A stretch of DNA of 64,000 bases. Source: Siderastrea siderea. Lineage: Eukaryota; Cnidaria; Anthozoa; Scleractinia; Rhizangiidae. The notes beneath the pieces were generated by a model. The model was not told the DNA's origin and ran no database searches. It worked only from the letters and a program-made list of their open reading frames with translations. Shown here in pieces: positions 22,562 to 33,989 of this stretch (position 1 is the first letter of the stretch; each line of letters starts with the position of its first letter). Both the position numbers and the translations under genes were made by a program. Location of the stretch: assembly GCA_964030785.1 (NCBI GenBank), contig OZ034967.1, forward strand, positions 63,590,613 to 63,654,612, read 5' to 3'.

Positions 22562-23139
22562 TTTCAACTGAAACACCCAGTTTAAGAAATAAAGGCACAA
22601 CTCACATGTTGTAAACGTAAAGCAGAAAATTAAAATCAATTTAAAAAGTAAACAAAAAAGTTTCTTTTGTGTTTGTCGCAACGAAATAAAAAATTATCGG
22701 CGGCTTGAACCGGCGACGACGCCGGGAGGCCAGAAAGCGCGCGAAATATATGCGGACGACCGGAAGTAAAATTGCACGTGCATGGGAACCGCAGATACTT
22801 TAATGTGCCCTTAAGGGCGTCGCTTATTTTAACGTCATGTTATGAGTATCATTATATGCTGAGAAGTCAGTCAAAATAAATATAAGTTGCATTGATCTGT
22901 TGTATATGAGTGTTAGTTTAATAGTTTTATAACTTTTCCTATCGGTCTTTGGAGGTTGTAGGCCACACTACTCTATTACTCTTATGGTTAGCCATTTCAA
23001 TACACTGGGTCAGGCCACAAAATCTTACGAAGAGTCACAAGCCCCGCACGTGCATGCTAGGTAGCTCGTAGCCACAAATGGGTACTGAGGGCACGTTAGT
23101 GGCAGGAATGACCACTTAAACTACCCAAATTTAAAATAA

Positions 23140-23311
23140 ATAAATAGAAGAAATAGTGAGCCTGCGTGTTAGCAGCCGTGGACAGCTGTTCGGCCTTGGA
23201 AAGTAATCAAGTGATGGCAAAGTGGGACACTTGAGTGATGTTTCGTGGTTGTTTCGGCCTAATAAGGTTCACGGCTGCTAACACTCTGGCTCACTATTTG
23301 TTTATTTTATT
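23140..23311. repeat. inverted repeat with about 43-bp arms
   Basis: The left arm, which includes AATAGTGAGCCTGCGTGTTA, pairs with the right arm ending CTCACTATTTGTTTATTTTA. A third, weaker copy of the arm lies at 23532-23575. It is probably part of a MITE family. Confidence 0.65.
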
Positions 23312-23335
23312 ATTATTATTATTGCATGCTGCCAA

Positions 23336-23745
23336 CTTAGCCTTAGTGTCTATTTAGTACCACAAGCTACCCAGAGCACGCATGAGGGGAAATTGTTACT
23401 CTTTGCCATTTTTGCCACTCCCCACAAGTGTCTCATTTTGTCATCAATTGATTACGTTTTGCGGGAATCCTGAGGTTGACAGTTAGCTTTGCCGTGCTGA
23501 TGAGGCGTAATAAGACCGAAACAGCTGTCCACGTACGGCTGTCAAAAACCAGGCTCACCATTTGTTTTATTTATGTATTTTATTTTTGGTAGATCAAGGG
23601 GTAACACCCGCTACCAACGTAGCCTTTGTGTCCATGGGTGGCTACAAGCTACCCAGAGCACGCATGAGGTGGAATTGTGACTCTTTGTTATTTTAGCTAC
23701 ATCCCACACGTGTCTCATTTCGTCTTTTCAAAATCGTTCAGGTTG
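23336..23745. repeat. two direct copies of a roughly 120-bp unit
   Basis: CAAGCTACCCAGAGCACGCA occurs at about 23,363 and 23,649. Flanking similarity runs through CACAAGTGTCTCATTT / CACACGTGTCTCATTT. The units are about 290 bp apart and lie next to the palindromic arms, suggesting tandem or nested copies of one repeat. Confidence 0.65.
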
Positions 23746-23749
23746 GCAA

Positions 23750-24889
23750 CACCGTACCATCATGTTGACTCCCTTGATAAATGCTGAAGAGATTGAGCTC
23801 TTTTCAGTGTCACATTAATTAATTATTTCACGAGTGCACGTTGGATATGACGTAATAAATAACCAACGAGAAGCGTAGAAGCGAGTTAGTTATTATCACC
23901 TCATATTCAACAAGGGCAAGTGGAATAATTTCTATTTAATTAGTCTCAATTAACGCGAAAGTTTTTTGTTTAGCATTTTGTTGCACGCTCAACCTTTGAC
24001 ACCCTTGAACGCTTAAATTAAGAACAGTCAAATATTCTATCGCAAGAGTTCATTTATTCTGACACGTAACGAGTATAAATTAACCCACAACAACCGTTAT
24101 TTTTAAACTTGATATTAGAGTCAGGATGACTTCGAAACGTCGTATTTTTTAGTTTATTTTTTTTATCATTAGTTGCATTACAAAATGTTCTGTTGTTAGT
24201 ATTTGATAAAAAAAAAAATCTTGGGTAATCGTAGCTGAATTTTGTTTTTGGAGAAAACTTAATCTTCGCGGGCAAGCTTTTGAACGTTGCGGGACTTGAC
24301 GTGGCATCCAATTTCCTTATAAGGTAAAAAGCGAGGTTATTGGCTGATAGCCTGTGTGTAGTGCGCCAATCAGAAAGGTAGAAAATCAACAACTGAGATT
24401 GGGAATCTAATGAGCAAGGTTATTCAAAACTTAAATGCTAAAGAAGAAAAAAGAATCGAAAGGGTGTTTTCAAAATAAAACCAGTTTGTCTTTATTTCAC
24501 AGGTAAAAACGATTTTTCTCAGTAAACAGATTGGTTCATAAGATGTTTTCTTAGATTCCGGATTTGCGAATATTTTTGACGCTTAAAAAACCCTTCAATT
24601 TAACAAAACGTGGCCTCCCCTCGTGGTTGTTAGGCCGTTTTTTTCAGCGAATAGGGTCTTTGTTTTACAAATGCGGTCTTTACTTATAATTTAAACGGAA
24701 AATGTTTCAATTTGTAACTTACAACTTTTTTTATTCACCCAAGAAAGCTGATCAAAAACTTAAACATCACTAACTTATACGTTAAGCGATCGATTGACAT
24801 CCAGTTTAATGTTATGGGTTCTTTAAAATCATACTATAGGGTTAGCCAGTTCTTGTATAATGTTGAACCAATAATTATTATTTTATTTT
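23750..24889. other. intergenic DNA, nothing recognised
   Basis: AT-rich stretch ahead of the segmental duplication. Open frames here are short and antisense to A/T runs, with no gene call. Confidence 0.4.
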
Positions 24890-25009
24890 TAAATCTAGTA
24901 GCATATTCCAGCCTTCTAAAAAACAATTATTCATGCAGGTTTCAAGTGGTTCTTTAACGCTTCAAAACAACCGAACATTATGTCAAAGCACATTGTTATT
25001 TTTTATGTT

Positions 25010-25600
25010 GATACAGTGTGCCTATTGTACCCTTTGCGTATGTTTGCTGTTCCGATAGCGGATTCCCATGTCAGATAATACCCAGTCATAGTATCGGTCG
25101 CGGTCGCGCGGTCTCATATTCCTGACTGATTAATTCCCTCTTTCTTTTCGCCATCACAGAGCATACATCTCTGGGAAAACACTTTTTTCCCTCCCTCTAC
25201 TCCCTCTGCAACTTCTGTTGGATTATGATCTATGTAGTGTAGTTTTGTAACCCAGCCAGGTGAGGCGCGTCTTTCGCCCCAGCTTTGCTGAACACGATAT
25301 GCTATTTAGTATGTTATTGACATCAAGTGCCCTTTACGTATTTTCTATAAAATAGCCACAGCATACTCGTGCCAAAAAAACTCCAACACATGACCAAATC
25401 TCTGTTGCCTATCATATCATCTCCAGCAGAACTAGTGCGACCGCGCGCAGAGTTCCCTCTTTACATCCAGTACAGTGTATATCCAACATAAATGTTTATT
25501 TCTCTTTTTTTCCACTGTTTTTATTTGATAATGTGAAAATAAGACAGCAATTCCTGCTTAATTTCGAGGTTTAAACGCAAAAAAGAACTCTTAGGGAGCC
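25010..25600. other. copy-1-specific stretch, unrecognised
   Basis: Has no counterpart in copy 2, where the flanks are nearly adjacent. It is either an insertion in copy 1 or a deletion in copy 2. No termini found. Confidence 0.4.
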
Positions 25601-26636
25601 AATATCAAATAAACAAGGTAGAAACACAAATAGGGCTTTCGGAGTTCATTCGAGTCCCTTTTTTAACGGTACAATACAAACTGATGCCACCTTATAGCTT
25701 CGTAACAGTTAATGGTAACAGCTCATGAAATTTGGTGTCACGTTTGGATGTCAATCGCCTTTGGTATCTTTCTGTGTGGCCGCCATGGTCGATAACCCGT
25801 ACGTTGTCTCAGTCAGTGAAATACCTGCTTTGCCTGTTATGTTCACAGATAGTTCACTTCAAATCCGACTCAGATACTAACTGGTAGCGTTTTATAAGTT
25901 TGATACCAATCTTCAGCATCAATACATCAGAGAAACATCGAAGAAGCTTGATGAAACATTGCAATTCGGAGTCGAATTTAGAGTGACCATCTATCAACTT
26001 ACCAGTCAGAATAGGCATTCCCATGACCGCGAAAACCTACGAGTTATCTTCTAGGAGGAATACAGTCGTTCAAGAAAGATACGAGTGGCGATTTAAATCT
26101 AACGACACCAACCACCCTACCATAAGCCGTTACAAAGAGTACCAATTGGGACCGGTTTACGAGGCTATAAAGTGAAATAGTCACCAAAACCAGTATTCAT
26201 ATGACATCATCTAGTTTCTGTTTGGTTTTGCTGGTGATTAAAAATCTTCTGAAGAATATTTCATAAATTTTTCCCTTTAATGAGAATTTGCAGAGTGAAA
26301 TAAAATAAATACAGATCTTTCAAGACTTTTATATGCAAAATAAATGATCAAAACCCTGGAACAGGTATGAATAATTTGGCAAAATTTGTCCCAAACATTC
26401 GGCTGAAATCGTGACCAAACTCAACATTATTAATGAAATGTCAACTCAAGTTAATCAAGCTACCGTCGTGTTTCATTTTGCTGACTTACATTATAAATGC
26501 AACAAAGTCTGTAAGCTTAAACGTTATGTTTTTTGTGTTTATCGACATGTCCTTAATTGTGAGCTTCATGCTTGGAAATAAGATAAAATAAGAGGACCTA
26601 GCGTGACAGGATAGCCTAAACGGCGCGACTTATGCA

Positions 26637-27545
26637 GGGTTCAATTCTACCTGTTACCATCCCCCCCCCCGGGCACACCCCCGGGGATTTGCAATTTTTT
26701 TCTTACTTGGCGGTCTATTCCCCACCCCCGGGCACGCAGTAAGAGACAATTCCCCACCCCCGGGACTCCTTATCGACCACAAATACGTTGTTTTGTGTTC
26801 AAAATTGATTTATATACAATAGCACAACCAGACGTTTTGACAAGAACTTCAACCCTTTTCTAGAGTTCACTGAACGAAGGATATTACAAAGCATTAAAAA
26901 ACATGGACACTACATTGAAAATGAAAACTGAAGAAAAAAGTCTAACCGCACTGGCATTCGGCTGGCGAGTAAAGAAATGTTCTTCACCGCGTGTTTTATT
27001 CTAAATATAGCACATGCACAAAAGTGGTCCGGTGAGCAAATTGATGACAGCATTTTAAAGGAGTTTTTCTTAGCTTGTTTTACAAGAGGACTGGACTGAG
27101 ATCTCTGTTTAATATCAAGCTGTGCATCTGTTTCGTACAAATAGGGACCAAATACGCTGAAGAAATATTTCTATGTTTGTGATGAACGCCATCCATTCCA
27201 GCACGCACCAAACGCACCTTCGCTTAACAATTTATAGTAAACGTGCCTTTGAATACAGATTTTAATTTCGAGAGATTATTCTTCTCCAACCAGTCTGCTA
27301 CAAATTCTAGAGTTTTTCCCTGGAAATAGGCAGTCTTCACTAGGCGGTCCGGTGCCATTGTGTCAACTGAGAAGTGATAAGCTAGTGGCGTGCTTCACAA
27401 GAAAAACGAGAAGTTATTTTCGATTTGCCCTGCCCCCTACCCCCGGGACAAAACCGTTTCAAACATTTCCCCACCCCCGGGCCCCAAGGGCAGGACTTGT
27501 CCCGGGGGTTGCCCGGAGGGGGATGGTAACAGGTAAAATTGAACC
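26637..27545. mobile_element. 0.9-kb MITE with CCCCGGG clusters, ATGCA target site
   Basis: Inverted ends GGTTCAATTCTACCTGTTAC and its inverse on the right (one mismatch) are flanked by ATGCA on both sides (26632-26636, 27546-27550). Just inside each end are repeated CCCCACCCCCGGG boxes (four or more in total). No transposase. It is absent from copy 2, so it arrived after the duplication. Confidence 0.85.
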
Positions 27546-27554
27546 ATGCATTTA

Positions 27555-27884
27555 AGGTGCTACATCACGAGGTTTTCGCTATTTTAGGTCATTTTCGCGC
27601 TAAAATCATTAGTTTAATAGTGCCTTTACTCATACACAAAATGCTCCTGTAAAACTGCGAGGAAGATATTAAATGAATTTTGTCAGGGAGAGCTAACCAT
27701 AGTAATTTTTTGGCCCAATTTTTTTCAAGTTTCAATCCATTTCTATCCTTGACATCAGTAGCGACAGACGACGGGAAACAGTTTCAGTACCGCAAGATAG
27801 TCTTTAATAACAAAGCTATACCATTACTCTTGGAACTCAATTGATGCGAAGACACTTTTTTTGGCTTTTAAAGAGATACTAAAC
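27555..27884. other. copy-1-specific stretch next to the MITE
   Basis: About 330 bp beginning AAGGTGCTACATCACGAGG without a counterpart in copy 2. The ends were not resolved and there is no coding signal. Confidence 0.4.
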
Positions 27885-27889
27885 TAAAG

Positions 27890-28600
27890 TAAGGTTAGAT
27901 GTGAAAAAAAAAGAGAACTATCACATGTCATACAGTGTAGGGTTACAGGAGCACCAAAATTAATAAGTCCTAGAGCTATGGAAGTGTCTAAAGAAACATG
28001 ACCTAGGGCACGTGGATAGGCCAAAATGTGTGATCTGGCATGAAACAAATCCACGTATGTAAAATAATTCATGTGTCCTAGAGTAAAAGAGTGGCCAAGA
28101 ATAGCTTAGCCTTGTCTAACGGAATCCCTTCAAATAGCGTGAACTAACATGACACAATCGCCTAAGGTCGATAAAATGGCGTTACTTAGCGTGACTAGCT
28201 CCCTCCCAGTGGCGTGACCAAGAGTGACACATCATCTAAGATGCCTTGACCTAGAGTAACAACATCAGCTACATAACATGACCTGGCATGAAAGAATCAC
28301 CTAAAGCAGTGCATGTCCTAGAGTAATAGAATCCTAAGAAATGTAGCTTGCCTTCAAATAGCATTAACTAGCGTGACGGAATCATCTGAAATAGCGTGGC
28401 TTAGAGTAAACGTCAGTGAAATTGACATAGCATAAAGAGACAGAATCGCACCAAATGTGTCCTATCCTGATATAGTATAGTGTTATAGGTATCTATAGAA
28501 CCACCCAAAGTGTCGTAATCTAGGGTAGCAAAATTTCCTAGAGTGCAGAATCACCTTATATAGCAAGACCAGACACTCCATAAACTCACGATGCTATACT
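27890..28600. repeat. degenerate minisatellite 3' of LicD-like gene 1
   Basis: Loosely repeated words of about 25-40 bp (TGACCTAG, CCTAGAGTAA, AGAATCACCTAAA, ATAGCGTGA) recur many times. The matching array in copy 2 is 48,060-48,620. The units have drifted heavily, so the array predates the duplication. Confidence 0.65.
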
Positions 28601-28687
28601 GGAGATGGGAATATTTAGTTAGTTCTTTTTGTTTTCCCTATCAGCTTTTCAGTTTTAAAGCTTCATGTCTAATTTGTAACTCTTTTG

Positions 28688-29407
28688 TTAAAATTGTTCA
28701 CAGTTTGCAGGTTTTACAACTTTCCACCAGCTAAAAGGATATGAGTACTTCATAATCTCTATTCCACCCCTCGGAACAGAAATGTTGAAAAAACCAAATC
28801 TGACCTTAGGCAGCGGTTGTTTTACAAGTACGGCAGGAAAAGTGTGATAAAGTCGATAATTGATGAAAAATATCCACGTTTCGTATCCAGCTAGTTCCAT
28901 AACGCCTCCTTGGTTATAATAAATGTAGACGTCGCCTTCTTCTCCATTTTCGTCAACTAACAGCAGGTTACCGCTCCTTAGCGACTTATCTGTTACTTTC
29001 AACCCAGCTGCAGAAAATCTTGCTTTAAATTCTTCGAAAGGCACTTTGCTGAAGTTTCCATCATCACCATTGATGCCGATGTCGACGTCATAATCCCACG
29101 GGAGAGGGCCTTGAATTCCACGCAGGGGACCCCAGAGAGAGCCGTACATCAACCAGTGCTCAATCCCCATGCTGTCTAATATTAAATGCATTTTATAGGC
29201 CAATTTGACCAGAGGTGTTCTTGGTTTGTTGGAGTCGAAGCACGGGGGGGCTGTTTTCCATACTTTGTTACCAGTGTAAGGTGAGAAATTCACGAAACTA
29301 AGTCCAGTGTACATTAAAACAAAGGCCACGAAGACAACAACCGTGAGCTTCAGGCGACGTCTACTGTTTGTTGGACAGATTCCACACTGCAAGCCTGCCG
29401 TGGTCAT
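28688..29407 (-). CDS. LicD/fukutin-like type II membrane protein, copy 1
   Basis: An intact 239-residue frame without introns. Residues 1-20 are cytoplasmic-like and basic at the end (SRRRLK). Residues 21-38 form one membrane span, and the rest would face the Golgi or ER lumen. The LicD-type nucleotidyltransferase signature is clear: IEHWLMYGSLWGPLRG at 82-97 and WDYDVDIGI at 104-112, whose Asp residues would bind metal. Family members (bacterial LicD, animal fukutin and FKRP) transfer phosphocholine or ribitol phosphate to glycans; the substrate here is unknown. Possible N-glycosylation sites are NFS (119) and NIS (209). The protein is shorter than fukutin. An acceptor-like TTTCTTTCTCTTGAAG lies 19 bp before the ATG, so the 5' untranslated part is probably spliced. 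Confidence 0.85.
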   Translation of the reverse strand: MTTAGLQCGICPTNSRRRLKLTVVVFVAFVLMYTGLSFVNFSPYTGNKVWKTAPPCFDSNKPRTPLVKLAYKMHLILDSMGIEHWLMYGSLWGPLRGIQGPLPWDYDVDIGINGDDGNFSKVPFEEFKARFSAAGLKVTDKSLRSGNLLLVDENGEEGDVYIYYNQGGVMELAGYETWIFFINYRLYHTFPAVLVKQPLPKVRFGFFNISVPRGGIEIMKYSYPFSWWKVVKPANCEQF

Positions 29408-29934
29408 TACTGTTACTTGTTATATCCTTCAAGAGAAAGAAAAGTTTAGTTCAAATGCTTGCCTTGCAGTTAATTATTTACCAAAGCAGCAGATGTAATT
29501 GTTAGACAATGAACGTGAGTGTTCTATGGGATATAGTGTCCCGAGCAAAGATAGAAGACCACGAGGCTGCAGGTCGAGTGGCATTCTATCTTGCTTTTAA
29601 AGATAAAGAACGCTGTTGCTTGTATACTACAGCATACATATATTCGTTCGAATATACACTGTAAAACGAATTTATATCAACTAGAATTTTAAATGAAATT
29701 CTCTAAATGTTAACGATGTTTCAATTTGTGTTGTTGATTTTCTAACTGAGGACGTTATAGACTTTATACAGCGCGAAAACGAAAGTCTCAAAATCTTACT
29801 GAATTTCATTTCACACGTTTTCTTCAATAAAGAAAATTCCTTTACGAAAATGAAATTCTATAAATGTTATTGAACTTTTATGAAGTAAAATGAATTTATT
29901 TTCCGCTTGGGAAGGGCAAAAGGTATAAGAAAAT
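29408..29934. other. upstream region of LicD-like gene 1
   Basis: AT-rich DNA upstream of the coding exon on the minus strand, probably the start of the 5' untranslated intron. The first 90 bp are conserved in copy 2 and include the acceptor. Nothing else is recognised. Confidence 0.4.
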
Positions 29935-30004
29935 GCAGTTAAAAGCTAAAATGCAGCGGGAAATGCTTAAGACTGCTGTTGAAAAAATAAATACAGTTGA
30001 AAAT
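29935..30004. repeat. minisatellite of about 19 bp, left part (copy 1)
   Basis: Degenerate units of the type GTAAAATGCAGTTGAAAAT. The array is cut at TTGAAAAT (29997-30004) by the element at 30005 and resumes at 32345. Confidence 0.75.
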
Positions 30005-32344
30005 CAGAAGCCATAATCGGGGACGGGGACCGTAACTAAATACCATTTTCAGTAGTGGCGATGGCCCCATCGAAAAAGACAAATGTGCTATTTTTAGAAA
30101 AAATTGCGCCATCGCGCGTGACACACGCGCGTGTATATTGCGAGGACTCCGCGCAAAGAAAACAAACAAAATGGCGTCGGAAAATTACCTTCGTTGGAGT
30201 TGAAGAAATTCAGTTTCTGTCATCAGTGTCACTTCCAAATTTAAGGCAAGCCCTTGGGAAAAACTTTCTGGATAGTGACTCTTAATATGAGGATTATACA
30301 AGTGATTCCGATGATGGCAGTGAGAATATTTTATACAAATCCTGTGCCGAAGATGTGTCGGACATGTTGGACGAGGATTCCCCCGTTAGACGGATGAAAC
30401 GTTTTGCGGGCAAAAAAGGCGTCGAACTACGATAAAAATGTTGAAGGCGAATCAGACAGGAAAAGGGAAAAGACATCCCGAAAATATACTTTCTCTGAGG
30501 ACGTACAGAGATTGAAGGGCAGTCGCAACGACTGTAAAATAAATGTCCAAGCACGGTGTGAAGGAAAGTCACGCACCGATAAATCATTTTCACTTTTTCC
30601 ACGTCAAAAGAAAATAGTAACATAGCTTCAAACTACCGAATCAGGAAAGAAAACGTTTGCCTAGATTTCTTAGCGTATGTTTTCTGAAATAATGTCCGCC
30701 TTCACCGACGTGGCCGAAATGAAGACAAAAAATAGCGAAAAGCGCGCTTTATTTTCAATCAAATGCTCTCGCGGTGCGTTATCAATCGTCGACAAAATAG
30801 AGAACTAGAAAAACACCAAGAAAAAAAACTGCTTCCATCGATGAGAAAGAGAAGGTTGAAATGAAACTTCATGCTGCCCTAGTACTGAATACTACTTACT
30901 GGGCAATTTATGAACCAAGAAGGGGTACATAGCGCAGTGGACGTGGCAAGGATTTCAACGACAGAGTGAGCTTAATTTTTTTCTCCGCCAGCAACCCGGT
31001 GAGAAAAATCACTTTGTATCGAAGTTAAACTGAATTAAGGGGAAATTACATCTGAACGTCACTGAGACACAAATCTAAGTTGCTTCAGAGTGCTTGATTT
31101 CTTAGGACGAAAAGAAACGGTAGAAATAGAAATTTAAGCATTTAGCAAGTGTTTACAATTTCTTTCGTCGTCAAGTCAATCACTTGTTCTTAAAACTTCA
31201 CAAACAGTAGGTTTTATACGGAAGGCTTTGACTCCGAAATAACGAGACAAGACAAAATAAAGCACAGTAAAATGGGAGAAAAGCATTTAATAAAAACTGT
31301 CAAACTTTTATGGCGAGTCAGTACAAATATCATGCAGCAGTCTGAACAACAAGTACTGAACAAAATTCAGTCCAAAGGGCGACATTTTTTGGCTAAGCCA
31401 CGCAAAATTGATACTGGTTTACCTGTACTGATGGTAGCTCTATCTGTGTTCCAGCAGCTCTAAATGTTCAGATACAATTCGGATGCCATTTAAAACACGT
31501 TGAATCGCGTTCACAGTTGTTTGAGTGTCGCTTTTACCACTCCGTCCGCGGGATCTAAACTGAGAACAACTGTGTTTTGTGGTTTGCGTTTACAAAAGTG
31601 AGATGGTGAATTCTAATGTTCCTCATCTCCGTAGTCTTGTTTCAGTGAGCTGCATAGAAATTATCGTTCAAGTTGAAATATTAATTCTGTCTTCAGTTCG
31701 ATCAAACAAACACATGATGGCTCTGTTGTCAGCGTTGTGCGAACAAAGCGATTACAAACTCGTTCATTTGAACTTCCGCAGCTATAACGGTAATTAAGAT
31801 CGCACAGCTTCAATCCGCTTTGAACGATGATTACAACAATTTTTTAGCAAAAATCAAACACGTATCACATTTCAAAGCCCATAACTGGAAGATTTTCCCC
31901 AAATCTTGTGCTTGTACGTTCACTTCGGAGCAGTTTCATCGATTCATTCAGCTCCACAAAGAAACGCTGCAACACTTCGCAAGGTTTTGGCGCCTTTTGC
32001 GGTCAGTCATGTGATTGCGATCGACTCTTGTTTCCTTTACCTCGGAGTTTCTCTCTCTTTTTTGCTCTTTCTTGATGTTATAGCAATGAGTAATTGCGTT
32101 TTTAATAATAAAAACAATTATTCTACTCGGGGCTTGCTGGATATCAAATATTTATAACCATTTTGGCGCCACGCGCCTTGTTGGTTATCTATCATTAGAT
32201 ATTCAGTGCAACCTCGTTGTACGCACGCGCGTTTATGACGTTGAGGGTGGCGCAATTATCTCTAAAAATAGCACATTTGTCCTTTTCGATGGGGCTGCGT
32301 GGACCCCGCGCTTACTGTCTCCTTTCCCGATTATATGGCTCCTG
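30005..32344. mobile_element. 2.34-kb DNA transposon with 8-bp target duplication
   Basis: Left end CAGAAGCCATAATCGGGGA; right end, read inwards, CAGGAGCCATATAATCGGGA. A longer inverted block (CCCATCGAAAAAGACAAATG on the left) lies inside. TTGAAAAT flanks both ends (29997-30004, 32345-32352). An 8-bp duplication and CAG termini fit hAT or P superfamilies. It interrupts the 19-bp minisatellite, which is whole in copy 2. Coding remnants are decayed. Confidence 0.82.
30170..30420 (+). pseudogene. coding remnant in the 8-bp-TSD transposon
   Basis: One frame reads VEEIQFLSSVSLPNLRQALG, stops at TAA after DSDS, then continues YEDYTSDSDDGSENILYKSC and DMLDEDSPVRRMKRFAGKKG. This is an acidic, Ser/Asp-rich stretch as found near the N-terminus of several transposases. 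No catalytic motif is present. Another frame (31820-32014) downstream is open but unrecognised. Confidence 0.35.
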
Positions 32345-33130
32345 TTGAAAATGTAAAATGCTATTGAAAATATCAAATGCAGTGAAAATGCAAACTGCAG
32401 TTGAAAATGCAGTTGAAAATATGAAATGGAATTGAAAGTGGTAAATGCACTTTAAGGTGTAAAATGCAATAGTCCTTTTGCATGACTGTGTCACGTGACC
32501 TTGCCAATCATAAAATATGGTAATAGTACGAAATAGATATTTGAGAAATGGAAAGCGCATGATGAAATTAGTAAGATTTTCAATTTTGAGGTTACTGACG
32601 TGAAAGTGCGACATTTAACGGTTATTTTTACGTTCAAAAAATTACCAAGGCTTATAGGGAAAAACCTGCTGGATGGCACGCTTTGCCATCCCGCATACAA
32701 ATCTTTTATAATTTTCAAACTTTCAAATTGCCCTAAAATCTTGCACTTAAACGTTAGTGGCCTCAGAATTGGAAATCCTACTAATTTTATGACGCCCTTT
32801 CCATTTCAGCCATCTATTTCGAGCCACGACCATTTATTATGATTGAAAAGGTCACGTGACACGGTAATGCAAAGAGCCTATTGAAAAAGTAAAAAGCAGT
32901 TAAAGATGTTTTAATGAAGTTGAAATGTAAAGCAGTGCAAATTGAAAAAATGTGCTGTTGCAGATGCGAAATGCAGTTCAAAGTGTAAAATGCAGTTAAA
33001 AATGAAGTAGACAAAACCAAATGAACCTAAAAAGTCAAATGCAGCTGGGTATGAATACAATTAAAAATTTAAAATGCGGTTGAAGACGTAAAATGAAGAT
33101 GAAAATGTGAAATGCAGTTGAAAATATAAT
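32345..33130. repeat. minisatellite of about 19 bp, middle part (copy 1)
   Basis: Continuation of the GTAAAATGCAGTTGAAAAT-type array, interrupted by a palindromic MITE (32490-32861). Antisense frames rich in Phe, His and Ile over this array are repeat artefacts. Confidence 0.8.
32490..32861. mobile_element. foldback MITE, 125-bp arms, TGTCACGTGACC ends
   Basis: Left arm 32490-32614 and right arm 32737-32861 are inverse copies (about 80-85% by eye) with termini TGTCACGTGACC / GGTCACGTGACA. The termini contain the CACGTG E-box. It lies inside the minisatellite in copy 1 only. Confidence 0.8.
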
Positions 33131-33548
33131 ATATAGATTTAGCGAAGCCTAAAAGCGGAGCTCCACATCTCTCTTTCATGCTTGTTGGCCCGTAAAATAC
33201 ATTAAATTTCAGTTGTACAGTTACTCGCCAAGAGGTGAAAAACAGCAAGGGAGAACATGCGGACCACTGAGGAAACTGTGAGTTGGCTTATTTTTCTTCA
33301 AAGAGAAGACTTCAGCACGACTTTCACCGACAGCTCTTCTTGTAGCATTCTTTCAAAAGCTAGCTAATTAAGTTCAAGAAGAGTACTTGTAAAACTACAA
33401 TTGCTAAAAAAACCCACTTAAGAGCCATTTTCTGAGAATATCGAGAATCGAAAGACACTCACAAAAAGTCGAATTTTTTTTATTTCGCCAAAACATCCCT
33501 TTGGGTAAGCTAATTCAAGAAAAAATAATTCAAAGTCCCAACGAGTTA
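33131..33548. other. copy-1-specific DNA, unrecognised
   Basis: Between the minisatellite and the next MITE; it belongs to the block missing from copy 2. No termini or coding signal seen. Confidence 0.4.
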
Positions 33549-33989
33549 CCGTATTTACTCGATTAAACGCCCCCCTCGAATAAACGCCGCCCTCGATTAA
33601 ACGCCGCAGATGGAAGCAAAATTACCAATAAACGCCGCCCTCGAAAAAACGCCGCACCCAATCAGAAAAATGCAGCGTTTATTCGAGGATTATAAGAAAA
33701 AAAATAACAAGAACGGTAAAAGTCGGTAATCTACACATGAACGTTGTACATATCACAAGCCAGACAATTATGATTCTATCTCAGCAAAAAAGCGAGACAT
33801 TGGAACTTTAAACATGTTTCTGTTTTACATAGTATTTACGAATGATTTACCGTAATTATCATCAGTGACTTAAGAAATATGATTTTGAAATAAACGCCGC
33901 CCTCGAATAAACGCCGCCCTTGAATAAACGCCGCATCGGAAACGCTAAAAATTTAATAAACGCCGCGGCGTTTAATCGAGTAAATACGA
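33549..33989. mobile_element. MITE with internal AAACGCCGC repeats, TA flanks
   Basis: Ends CCGTATTTACTCGATTAAAC and its near-exact inverse are flanked by TA (33547-33548, 33990-33991). Directly inside each end is a short tandem series of CGAATAAACGCCGCCCT-like units. Non-autonomous. Confidence 0.85.

Larger units (their letters stand above)
20973..22810. mobile_element. Kolobok-like DNA transposon, TTAA target sites
   Basis: Ends are inverted repeats: GGGCCCATTACAGTATCT on the left and GGGCACATTAAAGTATCT read inwards from the right. Both are flanked by TTAA (20969-20972 and 22811-22814). TTAA duplication with GGG termini fits the Kolobok superfamily as I recall it. The minus strand carries a decayed transposase. 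The part after the first catalytic Asp region is absent, so the element cannot move itself. Confidence 0.75.

Noticed and set aside
30055..30285. 76-codon frame as an independent gene
   Set aside because: It begins inside the inverted end of the transposon and is interrupted after DSDS; treated as an element remnant.
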